This document shows, piece after piece, positions 43,736 to 52,224 of a DNA stretch of 64,000 bases. The position numbers and the translations under genes were made by a program. Under the pieces are notes generated by a model. That model was given only the letters and a program-made list of their open reading frames with translations, did no database searches and was not told the DNA's origin. How positions within the stretch are numbered: position 1 is the stretch's first letter; every line of letters begins with the position of its first letter. The stretch is from JBFMDN01 sp040753915 (GTDB lineage Bacteria > Desulfobacterota > Desulfomonilia > Desulfomonilales > Desulfomonilaceae): positions 65,859 through 129,858 of the forward strand of contig JBFMDN010000008.1 of NCBI GenBank assembly GCA_040753915.1, given 5' to 3'.

Positions 43736-45874
43736 TCAATACCCCTTGTACGGATTTGGGCCGAGCTCTTCCAATCGAGCGGTGAACTCCTCCAAGATTG
43801 AAGGGATCTTGCCGTAGTCGTCAATCGCTAGCTGCTCGACTCTGATGCGATCCGACTCGAGCATGAGCCTGTCCAGCGTCTCTTTTATCTTGGACATGCG
43901 CGTGTTGGCCAGCTCGCTGCCCTGGATGAAGTGGCACTGGTAATCGTCGCCGTAGCGGCAGCCGAACAGGATGACGCCGTCTATTCCCTTGGAGAGAGCG
44001 TCCGCTATCCAGACGAGATTGATGGACCCGAGGCAGCGCAAGGGAATGAACCTTACCCAAGGAGAATACTGAAGCCTGTTCAGACCCGCCATGTCGAGAG
44101 CGGGGAAGGAATCGTTCTCGCAAATCAACCCTACAATCCGAGGCTTCTCGTCGTACTCGTCAGGAACATGAATGGACTTGATCATAGAACCGATCATATC
44201 CACGGAGTAGTTGTTGAAAGATATGATGCGCTCTGGGCAGGACCCCATACAGATGCCGCACCTGCGGCAGCGGGTGGGGTGCGGAAGAGGAGTGCCCTTT
44301 TCGTCTTCATTGTACATTCCGAACGGGCATTCTTCCGTGCATCGTTTGCACTGGGTACATCGAGTGATAAACAGCTCCGGATAAGACATGTCCCCTGCCC
44401 TGGGATGCACCGCCCTACCCTCGGCTGTGGCCTGCACGCACTGAATGGCCTTTAGCGCAGCACCTGTGGCATCGTTTGCTGACCTGGTCGCGGTCATCGG
44501 CTGCCGGACACACCCTGCTGCATAGATGCCCGTTCGCCGCGTTTCATAGGGAAAGCAAACAAAATGCGAGTCAGGGAAGCCGTATTTTAGCTCAGGCACC
44601 GCGGGGCCCTGACGATACTGCAGGTTCAGAATGGGATTGTCCAGGACTGCTGGTTGCATTCCTACGGCGAGCACCACAAGGTCCGCTTCCACCTGGATGG
44701 GCTCGCCAAGCAGCTCGTCCATAGCTTCGACCATGAGCTTGCGCTCCGAGCCCTCTGAAATCGCCACCTTCGCGGTATCCGTTTTGACAAAGACCGTGCC
44801 TTCTTTTTGAACCTTCTTGTAAAACTCCTCGAGCTGTTCTGGACTTCTGATGTCCTTGTAGAAGATGAAGGTCTTGTTTTCCTCGTTTTGTTCCTTTACG
44901 TACAGGGCCTGCTTGAGAGAGACCCTACAGCACACTGCGCTGCAGTACGGCAAGTGATTCGGGTCTCGAGAGCCAGCGCACTGAATAAATGCCACCACGG
45001 ATGGCTCCGATCCGTCTGAAGGACAGGTGATTTTTCCCGCTTTCGCCATCTCTTCCAATTGCACGCTGGTGATAACGTCGGGAAACTTCCCGTAGGAGAG
45101 GTGTTCGAGCTTCTCCGCCTCGTACGGCTTCCATCCGGCTGCCATAACTATCGACCCTACCCGGTGAGCTCCTCCACCGTTGGACAGGGTCACGTCGAAC
45201 ATTCCCGGCGCACCAGCGACCTTATCGATCGTCGTGCCCGTGTGGACGGTAATGTTGGGGTCGGCGTGGACACGTGCAATAACGTCATGAATATCGATGT
45301 CTGCAGGCTCCTGATACGGTGGCCCGGTTGGAGTGGTCTTGTACCATTTTGCCATCCATCCGCCGAGCTCGGGCTCCTTTTCCACCAGCCGCACAGCGTA
45401 CCCGGCTGCAGAGGCGTCAAGTGCAGCCTGTAATCCCGCAGCTCCTCCTCCGACTACCAGGATTGAAGTGTCGATCTCATCCTGGAAAGGCTTGGGTAAC
45501 GTGGTCTTCATGACCCTCGTTATCCCCATGCGGAGGTAGTCTTCCGCCATCATCGTGGTGTCCTCTTCGCCCGAAGGCTGACACCAAGCCACGTGCTCCC
45601 TCAGGTTGACCCGCTCGGTAATCGTCGTCATAGGGTCAAAGGCGAACTCATCCGTCTTGACCCGCCCCGAGCAGGCTCCGATAACTACGCAGTTAATCTC
45701 TCCGGAATCGATCGCTGCGCGGATCGATTGTACCGACTCGGGGCTACACTGCGCCGGATTAGTTTCACATTTGGCGCACTTGAGCTCTTTGGCGACAGCA
45801 GAGAGGGCGTCCATGTCGATAGCGTCTCCGATACCACATCCCGAGCACAAATAAACACCGATTTTCTGATCCAT
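43736..45874 (-). CDS. qmoB: QmoB-like HdrA/MvhD-type flavoprotein
   Basis: 712 residues from the ATG at 45874, eight bases after GGAGG; upstream starts overlap the qmoA stop. N-terminal CSGCG and CAKCETNPAQC suggest Fe-S binding. The FAD domain (about 140-440) has ILVVGGGAAGLQAALDASAAG. Two ferredoxin motifs follow (CTQCKRCTEECP and CRRCGICMGSCP), and the C-terminal MvhD-like domain (about 575-700) has VWIADALSKGIDGVILFGC. The layout and length match QmoB of sulfate reducers, part of the quinone-to-APS-reductase electron path. Confidence 0.9.
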   Translation of the reverse strand: MDQKIGVYLCSGCGIGDAIDMDALSAVAKELKCAKCETNPAQCSPESVQSIRAAIDSGEINCVVIGACSGRVKTDEFAFDPMTTITERVNLREHVAWCQPSGEEDTTMMAEDYLRMGITRVMKTTLPKPFQDEIDTSILVVGGGAAGLQAALDASAAGYAVRLVEKEPELGGWMAKWYKTTPTGPPYQEPADIDIHDVIARVHADPNITVHTGTTIDKVAGAPGMFDVTLSNGGGAHRVGSIVMAAGWKPYEAEKLEHLSYGKFPDVITSVQLEEMAKAGKITCPSDGSEPSVVAFIQCAGSRDPNHLPYCSAVCCRVSLKQALYVKEQNEENKTFIFYKDIRSPEQLEEFYKKVQKEGTVFVKTDTAKVAISEGSERKLMVEAMDELLGEPIQVEADLVVLAVGMQPAVLDNPILNLQYRQGPAVPELKYGFPDSHFVCFPYETRRTGIYAAGCVRQPMTATRSANDATGAALKAIQCVQATAEGRAVHPRAGDMSYPELFITRCTQCKRCTEECPFGMYNEDEKGTPLPHPTRCRRCGICMGSCPERIISFNNYSVDMIGSMIKSIHVPDEYDEKPRIVGLICENDSFPALDMAGLNRLQYSPWVRFIPLRCLGSINLVWIADALSKGIDGVILFGCRYGDDYQCHFIQGSELANTRMSKIKETLDRLMLESDRIRVEQLAIDDYGKIPSILEEFTARLEELGPNPYKGY

Positions 45875-45879
45875 GAACA

Positions 45880-47136
45880 TCACCTCCCCATTGTCCGTTG
45901 AATTGCCTTCAGGGCCGCGCCGGTGGAATCTTGAACGGAAGCAGCAACCTCCATTGGCGCCTTGACGCAGCCGGCAGGGACTATGCCCGAGTCTCCGGAT
46001 GAGGTAACAAAGCCGAAATCGTCATATTCCATCGCCAGCCCAGGCTTCACGGATGCGGTTCCCGGTACCATGCCTACAGCGAGCACGGCCAGGTCCACTA
46101 CCTGTTTCACGAGTGCTCCTTCGCTGATATTTTCACCCTCAACCAGAACGCCGCCCGAAGCAGGATCCGGTGAAATCCGGGCTATCTTGCTCTTGGTGAG
46201 GATCACGTTTTCGTCCGCGTCCACTTTCGTGTAGAAGTCTTCGTACTTTCCCATTGCCCGCACGTCGATATAGTACATGTGAACGGTGCTGTCCGGCACG
46301 TGTTCGCGCACGTATGTTGCCTGTTTCAGGGAAGCGAGGCAGCAGATTCCCGAACAGTAGGCCAGATGATTTTCGTCTCGAGACCCGGCACATTGCACGA
46401 ATGCAACGCTCTTGACTTCCTTGCCGTCGGATGGCCTCAGGATCTTGCCGCCCGTGGGACCGTTCACTGCTGCCAGACGCTCGAACTGGACGCTGGTCAC
46501 CACGTTGGGCACCTTCCCCAGCCCGAGGTAGTCCACCTTTGTCGCGTCATAAGGGTCCCAACCCGTAGCCCAGACTATTGCCCCCACTTTATAGGTGACA
46601 GTCTCGGGTTTCATCTCAAGATCGACTGCGTTGTAGGCACAGGCGTCTGCGCATGCCTTCGCTTCGTCGGTTCCGATGATCTCCGGAGCGATCACGTACT
46701 TGAAGGGGAAGGCCATCGGATGTGGGAGATACGCTGCTTTCACGGTATTCAGGCCGTAGTTGACCGGATCGGGAATCTCCGTCTGCGCGACCTCCGCGCA
46801 TTTGCCGCACGCAGTGCAATTGTCGTTCACAAAGCGGGGGTTCAGCTTCACCGTGACGTCGTAATCGCCCGCTTTTCCGGAGATGGATTCCACTTCGGCG
46901 AGAGTGTGATAAGAGATCTTGGGATTCTGCTTGATGCGCCTGAAATTTATCTCCAGACCGCATGCAGGAGGACATAATTTCGGGAAGTACTGGTTTAGCG
47001 AGACCACCCGCCCTCCCAGGTATGGGTTTCTCTCTACTATGATTACTTCCGCCCCTGTTTCGGCGGCCTCCACTGCAGCGGTCAGACCGCTTATTCCTCC
47101 GCCGACCACGAGGATTCTTCGATTTTCATCACCCAT
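45880..47136 (-). CDS. qmoA: QmoA-like HdrA-type flavoprotein
   Basis: 418 residues, the usual size of QmoA. FAD-binding RRILVVGGGISGLTAAVEAAE; NQYFPKLCPPACGLEINFRRI and the IQCAGSRD-like FVQCAGSRDENHLAYC segment are typical of QmoA/HdrA. The ferredoxin-like loop CTACGKCAEVA has Ala117 at the place of the expected fourth Cys, and the following ACADAC motif (Cys162/166) is also incomplete. GGAGG lies six bases before the ATG. It leads the three-gene operon; a sigma-70-like promoter is 220 bases upstream. Confidence 0.9.
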   Translation of the reverse strand: MGDENRRILVVGGGISGLTAAVEAAETGAEVIIVERNPYLGGRVVSLNQYFPKLCPPACGLEINFRRIKQNPKISYHTLAEVESISGKAGDYDVTVKLNPRFVNDNCTACGKCAEVAQTEIPDPVNYGLNTVKAAYLPHPMAFPFKYVIAPEIIGTDEAKACADACAYNAVDLEMKPETVTYKVGAIVWATGWDPYDATKVDYLGLGKVPNVVTSVQFERLAAVNGPTGGKILRPSDGKEVKSVAFVQCAGSRDENHLAYCSGICCLASLKQATYVREHVPDSTVHMYYIDVRAMGKYEDFYTKVDADENVILTKSKIARISPDPASGGVLVEGENISEGALVKQVVDLAVLAVGMVPGTASVKPGLAMEYDDFGFVTSSGDSGIVPAGCVKAPMEVAASVQDSTGAALKAIQRTMGR

Positions 47137-47358
47137 GGACTACCTCCGTGTCGATTCTCGGACGTAACGCCGCCGCTAGCGGAAACAGATCTAGACGTGC
47201 TTCCGCTCGGAAGATCTTAACGGGTCCACTCCAGCGAAAGGACTTTACCCTGATGAGCCGGCCCCTACAGAAAAGAGACGGTCCATCGACAGAAGACCTT
47301 TGAACGAACCTGGAAGCGCTGATATTCGCGATGAGTTTTTCGACGGCGCAACGACGTA

Positions 47359-47387
47359 ATTCTCTATCATTTCAAGAGCTATGTCAA
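47359..47387 (-). promoter_or_regulatory. Candidate sigma-70 promoter for qmoA
   Basis: On the minus strand TTGACA (47387-47382) and GAGAAT (47364-47359) are 17 bases apart; the -35 is a perfect match and the -10 has four of six. The leader to the ATG would be about 215 bases. Confidence 0.4.
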
Positions 47388-47410
47388 TGCCGAAACCGGT
47401 CTGAGCGGGC

Positions 47411-47439
47411 TACAAAAAAGGAAGTAAATAGGGTATACT
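47411..47439 (+). promoter_or_regulatory. Candidate promoter for the ankyrin-repeat gene
   Basis: TATACT at 47434-47439 (five of six -10 matches) has a weak -35, TACAAA, 17 bases upstream at 47411-47416. The leader to the ATG at 47538 would be about 90 bases. Confidence 0.3.
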
Positions 47440-47537
47440 AACCGCCAAGATGAAAGCAATATTCGATTGATCCTTGCTGATGCGGCAGCGTTGAGGGAGC
47501 GGCTCGCCCGTAGTCGAAGACCAGCCGGTGATGCACC

Positions 47538-50060
47538 ATGAAGGAACACGAGCTCGTTCAAGCGGCAAGCGCAGGCATTGCGCCACGAGTACTGACGTTG
47601 CTCCACGGGGGCGTGGATCCGAATTGCGTCACCAGTAGGGGAACGCCTCTCATGGCCGCATCTGTGGCCGGGCATGTGGGAGTGGTCAAGCAGCTCATTG
47701 ACGCGGGCGCATCGCCAAATCTCTCGGACAGATCGGGCAACACTCCCTTGATGGAAGCAGCAGTTGCAGGCCACGTGCACGTAGTCAAGCTGCTTCTTGC
47801 TCACGGCGCGGAAGCACACGCTTCCAACCTGGAAGGGGATACGGCGCTGATCCTCGCGGCAGCGTGGGGGCATGCCGACGTGGTGGATCTCCTCTGCAAG
47901 CACGGAGGGGAAATCAATGCGCGCGACAAAGAGGGAAACACGGCCCTAGCGTGGGCAATCAAGCAAGGCCATGTCGATGTGGTGCAGTTGCTCCTGGAAA
48001 ATGGAGGACGCGTCCATGGGGAAGGCATCCGGAACAACGCGGCTCTGACACTTGCAGCCGAGTCCGGCAGGCCGGAGATTGTGGAATTGCTCATGGATCG
48101 AGGGGTATCGGCCTTCGCCCGGGATCCTCACGGCGGGCTTCCTCTCATTGCAGCAGCGAAGGCAGGAGATCCGGAAGTGATCGACCTGCTCCTCGAACGA
48201 GGAGCGGATGTCAATGCCCGGGACGACACGCACCTGGGGAGTGCCCTCTTCTGGGCTGCTCGCAACGGGCATCTGGAATCCGTGGATCTTCTCCTGAAAC
48301 GAGGCGCGGACGTGGCGCTGCGCGACAGGGCCGGTAATTCGGTCCTCCTCTGGCCGACCCTGCGGGGTTATGTGGAAGTCGTCGAGCTCCTGTTGCGCTG
48401 GAAAGCCGATGTCAATGCCCAGAGCTTGGCGGGCCTCACCCCTCTCATGATCGGCGCCCGCGCCGGGTGGAGCCGCGCGGTAGAGCTTCTCCTACAAGCA
48501 GGAGCGGATCCCAACCTTCGTGACAGACGAGGGAAGACGGCCTTGATCTATGCAGCCAGCCAAGGCAGCGTGCCAATCGTGACACTGCTCCTGGATAGCG
48601 GCGCGCACGTGAATGCCGCGAGCTCGTGCGGAAATACGGCCATATTCTGGGCCGCGTATCGTGGGCATGCGTCGGTCGTGAAAGTACTGTTGGCTCGGGG
48701 AGCTGAAGCCGGCAAGATCAACGCCAACGGGCACACCGCTCTTTTCTGGGGAGTGCTCAACGGCAGCGCCGAAGTCGCGAACCTTCTGGTGGAAAGCCAC
48801 TGCCCGATCAATGTACGGGAGAAGCAGTATGGCTCTACAGCCTTGTTCTGGGCGGCAATGTTCGGTCGCGTGGAAACGGTGGATCTCCTTCTACACGCCG
48901 GTGCTGGTACAGCACGTCGAGACGGTCGGGGCAACACGCCCCTGCACTGGGCTGCAAGAAAGGGACGCACCGGGGTAGTGCGCTTGCTTCTCGACAATGG
49001 GGCGGACCCGAACGCGACCAACAAGGTGGGGTGTTCGCCGCTCTTGTGGGCAGCGGCCCGAGGAGATGCGGAAGTCGTCCGCATTCTGCTGGACAAGGGT
49101 GCCAACCCCAACATACACGACAAGCATGGAACGAATCCATTGTGCGTGGCCGCTGGAAGGGGCCATCGAGAAGCAGTTCGACTTCTTCTCAACTTCGGCG
49201 CGGATCCCAACGCCGGAGACGAACGTCACCCCAATAAGCCCTTGTATTTGGCCGCTCTCAAGGGTGACGTTGTTACCATGAAACTGCTCTTGGCCGCAGG
49301 AGCAGACCCCAACTCTACGAACCGGGGCGGTAATACGCCGCTAATGGCCGCGACGAGCTCCGGAAATGCGGACGCGGTGAATGCGCTCCTTCAACGGGGT
49401 GCGGTCATGGACCCGCGAGCCAAGGATGGATTAGCATGCCTGCGCAACGCGTTGCGACATGGCCATGCGGAAATTGTGTCTCTCCTCTTGTCGGGCGACC
49501 GGCGACCCAACAACGGACCCAACAACGACACCATGCTTCTGGAAGCTGCACGCTGGCCCTACAGCCGTATGGTGGAGCTGCTGTTGGACAGGGGTGCTGA
49601 CGTGAACGCCAGGGACGTCAAATATAGGAATACCCCCCTGTTTTGGGCCGCGTTCAGAGGCAACGCGCGAGTAGTCAAGGTGCTTCTCGAGCGGGGCGCC
49701 AGTGTGCACGCGCGCAACAAATTCGGATACACACCTCTGTTTTGGGCAGCGCGAAATGGGGATACTCGGATTGTCAAGCTTCTTCTGGAGTGGGGAGCGG
49801 ATCCTCGCGCCAGAGCAAAGGACGGCAAGACGGCTCTTATGGTAGCCGCCTCGGCAGGGCGTCTCCGCGCGGTCCGACTGCTCGCCGAAAAAGGGTGTCC
49901 CATCAATGCCAAAACCGAGACCGGATGGACCGCGGTGATGGAAGCTTATTTCGAGGGTCATGCCGAAGTTGCCGCATACCTCAAAGGAGTGGGCGCGAGG
50001 CTCGATGGCTTTATCAAGAGTCGGTCGTGGCCGGGCGGCTGGCACGACACTGCCGGCTGA
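47538..50060 (+). CDS. Giant ankyrin-repeat protein
   Basis: 840 residues, nearly all ankyrin repeats of 33 residues (about 24-25; pattern G.T.L..AA..GH...V.LLL..GADPN). No signal peptide or membrane segment. The N-terminal 10 residues (MKEHELVQAA) and the last 15 are the only non-repeat parts. Some repeats replace GNTPL with NTALFWAA or NTPLFWAA. It is probably a cytoplasmic binding scaffold. It starts divergently from qmoA and is followed by a 271-base gap and the acyl-CoA dehydrogenase gene. I cannot name a partner. Confidence 0.93.
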   Translation: MKEHELVQAASAGIAPRVLTLLHGGVDPNCVTSRGTPLMAASVAGHVGVVKQLIDAGASPNLSDRSGNTPLMEAAVAGHVHVVKLLLAHGAEAHASNLEGDTALILAAAWGHADVVDLLCKHGGEINARDKEGNTALAWAIKQGHVDVVQLLLENGGRVHGEGIRNNAALTLAAESGRPEIVELLMDRGVSAFARDPHGGLPLIAAAKAGDPEVIDLLLERGADVNARDDTHLGSALFWAARNGHLESVDLLLKRGADVALRDRAGNSVLLWPTLRGYVEVVELLLRWKADVNAQSLAGLTPLMIGARAGWSRAVELLLQAGADPNLRDRRGKTALIYAASQGSVPIVTLLLDSGAHVNAASSCGNTAIFWAAYRGHASVVKVLLARGAEAGKINANGHTALFWGVLNGSAEVANLLVESHCPINVREKQYGSTALFWAAMFGRVETVDLLLHAGAGTARRDGRGNTPLHWAARKGRTGVVRLLLDNGADPNATNKVGCSPLLWAAARGDAEVVRILLDKGANPNIHDKHGTNPLCVAAGRGHREAVRLLLNFGADPNAGDERHPNKPLYLAALKGDVVTMKLLLAAGADPNSTNRGGNTPLMAATSSGNADAVNALLQRGAVMDPRAKDGLACLRNALRHGHAEIVSLLLSGDRRPNNGPNNDTMLLEAARWPYSRMVELLLDRGADVNARDVKYRNTPLFWAAFRGNARVVKVLLERGASVHARNKFGYTPLFWAARNGDTRIVKLLLEWGADPRARAKDGKTALMVAASAGRLRAVRLLAEKGCPINAKTETGWTAVMEAYFEGHAEVAAYLKGVGARLDGFIKSRSWPGGWHDTAG

Positions 50061-50331
50061 CGCTTTGTCCACCGAAGCCATGTCCCCCTTTATTCCTGAT
50101 CCACCATAGGGGTGAGGATTCAGTCACATGAATCCGCGGCTGCGCGAGCTTTTTGAGAAAGGGTGACTGTTCTTGACTCCCATTGCTTCTCTCTGCTAAT
50201 GATACATTTCGTGTCTCCTCTGTGACGGCGGTCCGGGGGATCTCTATTCCGAACAACGGGCCTTCCGGTCTTCCCCGTACGCACGGGAAGCCAGGCCGCG
50301 CCAAAACCCCTATCTCAAAGGAGCTGCCCCT

Positions 50332-51504
50332 ATGAGTGACGAGTACGACATCGAGTTGACCGAAGAACATATTATGCTTCGGGATATGGTCAGGAAATTT
50401 GCAGAAAAGGAAATCTTGCCCCGGGTGGACAAAGACGAAAACGAGCATCGATTCCAGCGCGACTTGGTAGAGCAGATGGCTGAGCTCGGATTGTTCGGCT
50501 GTCCCGTTCCCGAGGAATACGGCGGCAACAACATGGGATACCTTGCACACGCCATTGTCACGGAAGAGATTGGAAGGGCGTCAGGGTCTCTCCGGGTGGC
50601 GTTCAACATGCAAACCATGGGCACTGCCCTCTCCATCCTCAAGTGGGGAAGCGACGAGCTCAAGAATAAGTACATACCTGAGCTCATGGCAGCCCGAGTG
50701 CTCGGATGCTTCGGCATCACCGAGCCGGATGCCGGCTCCGATACGGCCGCCATGTCCACCACTGCCGTGAAGGACGGAAACGAATATGTGCTGAACGGCA
50801 GAAAGATGTGGATCACCTGGGCCCCTGTGGCTGATATGTCCGTCATATTCGCCATGACTGACAAACAATCCAAGCACAAGGGCATGAGCGCCTTTGTCAT
50901 GGACATGCACGCTCCGGGGGTCAGTACCATCGAGATCAAGGATAAGCTTGGACTATGGGCCTGCCCCACCGGCGAGATCATCATGGAGGATGTAAGAGTC
51001 CCCGCCGGGAATCTGCTCGGAGAGGAAGGCAAAGGGTTCGGTTACCTCATGCAAGAGCTCATCAGCACCAGACTCTCCGCTGCCGCGGGTGCGGTGGGCT
51101 CGTGCCAGGCCGCTCTGGACGAATCGATAAAATACGCAAACGAGCGCAGGCAGTTCGGCAGGCCTATAGCGGAATTTCAGATGGTACAGGAAGTCATCGC
51201 TCGCATGGTGGCAGAGACTGAGGCGGCCCGTGCTCTGGTCTGGCGCTGCGCTATGCAGAAAGACCGAGGATTGATCAATAACATGCGAGAAACGGTTCTC
51301 GCAAAATATTACGCGTCCCGTGCCGCGGACGAGGTGCCCAACCTGGGGCTCGAGGTCCTGAGCGCCTACGGTTACTCGAACGAGTACCCCATCGCCCGAA
51401 TCCTGAGAGACGGTAAGGTGTACAAGATTCTCGAGGGCGCAACGAACATAATGAAGATGATCCTCGCGAATGACGCGCTTGGATTAAAGAAAGCGAACCG
51501 GTAG
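50332..51504 (+). CDS. Acyl-CoA dehydrogenase, glutaryl-CoA-dehydrogenase-like
   Basis: 390 residues. Acyl-CoA dehydrogenase N, middle and C domains: CFGITEPDAGSD (FAD site), GRKMWITWAP, ERRQFGRPIAEFQ, and the catalytic Glu368 in KILEGATNI. Arg88 aligns with the substrate-carboxylate Arg of glutaryl-CoA dehydrogenases. Gly81 and Leu367 replace the Glu and Tyr that flank the active site in decarboxylating enzymes. It may therefore be a non-decarboxylating glutaryl-CoA (or other dicarboxyl- or cyclic acyl-CoA) dehydrogenase of anaerobes. AAGGAG precedes the ATG. Electron acceptor ETF genes are not in the window. Confidence 0.9.
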   Translation: MSDEYDIELTEEHIMLRDMVRKFAEKEILPRVDKDENEHRFQRDLVEQMAELGLFGCPVPEEYGGNNMGYLAHAIVTEEIGRASGSLRVAFNMQTMGTALSILKWGSDELKNKYIPELMAARVLGCFGITEPDAGSDTAAMSTTAVKDGNEYVLNGRKMWITWAPVADMSVIFAMTDKQSKHKGMSAFVMDMHAPGVSTIEIKDKLGLWACPTGEIIMEDVRVPAGNLLGEEGKGFGYLMQELISTRLSAAAGAVGSCQAALDESIKYANERRQFGRPIAEFQMVQEVIARMVAETEAARALVWRCAMQKDRGLINNMRETVLAKYYASRAADEVPNLGLEVLSAYGYSNEYPIARILRDGKVYKILEGATNIMKMILANDALGLKKANR

Positions 51505-51589
51505 CCCTGTCTGCGCTCTCTGATTCAGGATCGGGCCTGAAACGCAACCAGAAGGGGCTCGAGAATACCGGGGCGTGACCTGAGGGTAG
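51505..51589. other. Non-coding DNA at the left of a repeat island
   Basis: 85 bases immediately after the acyl-CoA dehydrogenase stop, opening a 720-base gap made of repeats. Nothing is recognisable in this part. Confidence 0.45.
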
Positions 51590-51679
51590 GATTTCATGAA
51601 TACGGTTACGTATCGGGGAAACAGCTCCATTTAGGGAACTGCAGGTTCAGAACCTATCTCTATACAGGGCAGGTTTGAA
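51590..51679 (+). repeat. M5 repeat, full copy
   Basis: About 90 bases, GATTTCATGAATACGGTTAC to GGGCAGGTTTGAA, roughly three-quarters identical to 63614-63703. An M1 element follows 71 bases later. Confidence 0.7.
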
Positions 51680-51750
51680 TGAAGTATACCGGCAAATGCC
51701 TGCGCTGCGGGAGACCCGAGCCAAGAATCCCGGGAGAGGGGCGGGTTTCT

Positions 51751-51949
51751 GAAAGTGTCTCAAAAGCCGGCAGTCTGTGATAATCGTGGCACACCCCCTC
51801 ACCCTGACCCTCTCCCCCGCTTCGGGGGAGAGGGGATTATTCAGGCTCCCTATCCCTCTGGGAGAGGGTTGGGGTGAGGGTGCCTTACCACTCATCGACT
51901 CTCAATCGTGCTACGATGTTTGGTGTGTCCCGAGTTTTGAGACATTTTC
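51751..51949 (+). repeat. M1 MITE-like element, full copy 1
   Basis: 199 bases bounded by 15-base terminal inverted repeats, GAAAGTGTCTCAAAA and TTTTGAGACATTTTC (14 of 15 paired). Two inner hairpins of CCCTCTCCC type lie at the centre. No coding capacity. The full copy at 54924-55122 has exactly the same length in the opposite direction. Confidence 0.88.
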
Positions 51950-52011
51950 TCCAAACTCGCCCTACAAAGGGACTGCTCTAACCCCTGCCCATCCCCCAAC
52001 GCCAGTTCAAA

Positions 52012-52044
52012 ACAAGAATACCGGCGAGACGCCGGCGCTACGGG
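52012..52044 (+). repeat. M4 palindromic repeat
   Basis: Reads ACAAGAATACCGGCGAGACG then CCGGCGCTACGGG. The same sequence occurs in reverse at 55160-55190. The core CCGGCG-AGA-CGCCGG forms a hairpin. Confidence 0.75.
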
Positions 52045-52224
52045 AAATTCGCTCCGAGATCCCCGCAGTCGTAGATCGGGCTCTGCCCGACAAGAGGATC
52101 GGCGGGCACAGCCCGCCCTACGTGGACTGCCCCTTGAATCAAGAATACCGGCTGCAAAAGGCACCTCCTGTGGGGTGGCTTTGTCCCCAGCCGATTGAAA
52201 ATCTGCCCCCATTCTCCCACGGCG
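52045..52224. other. Repeat-derived DNA next to the PilZ gene
   Basis: Contains a GGCGGGC-ACA-GCCCGCC hairpin (52101-52117) and a half M4 motif TCAAGAATACCGG (52138-52150). No gene found. Confidence 0.45.

Larger units (their letters stand above)
47137..47537. other. Divergent regulatory region, qmoA / ankyrin gene
   Basis: 401 bases without a supported gene. It holds candidate promoters for both sides (see separate entries). I saw no clear operator palindrome. Confidence 0.5.

Noticed and set aside
50039..50055. CTGGCACGACACTGCC, similar to a sigma-54 promoter, upstream of the acyl-CoA dehydrogenase
   Set aside because: The GG and GC elements are nine bases apart rather than the required ten, and the site lies inside the end of the ankyrin coding region.
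47538..50060. The repetitive ankyrin gene as a possible CRISPR or tandem DNA repeat
   Set aside because: The repeat unit is a 33-residue protein motif with synonymous variation and open frame throughout, not a DNA repeat array.
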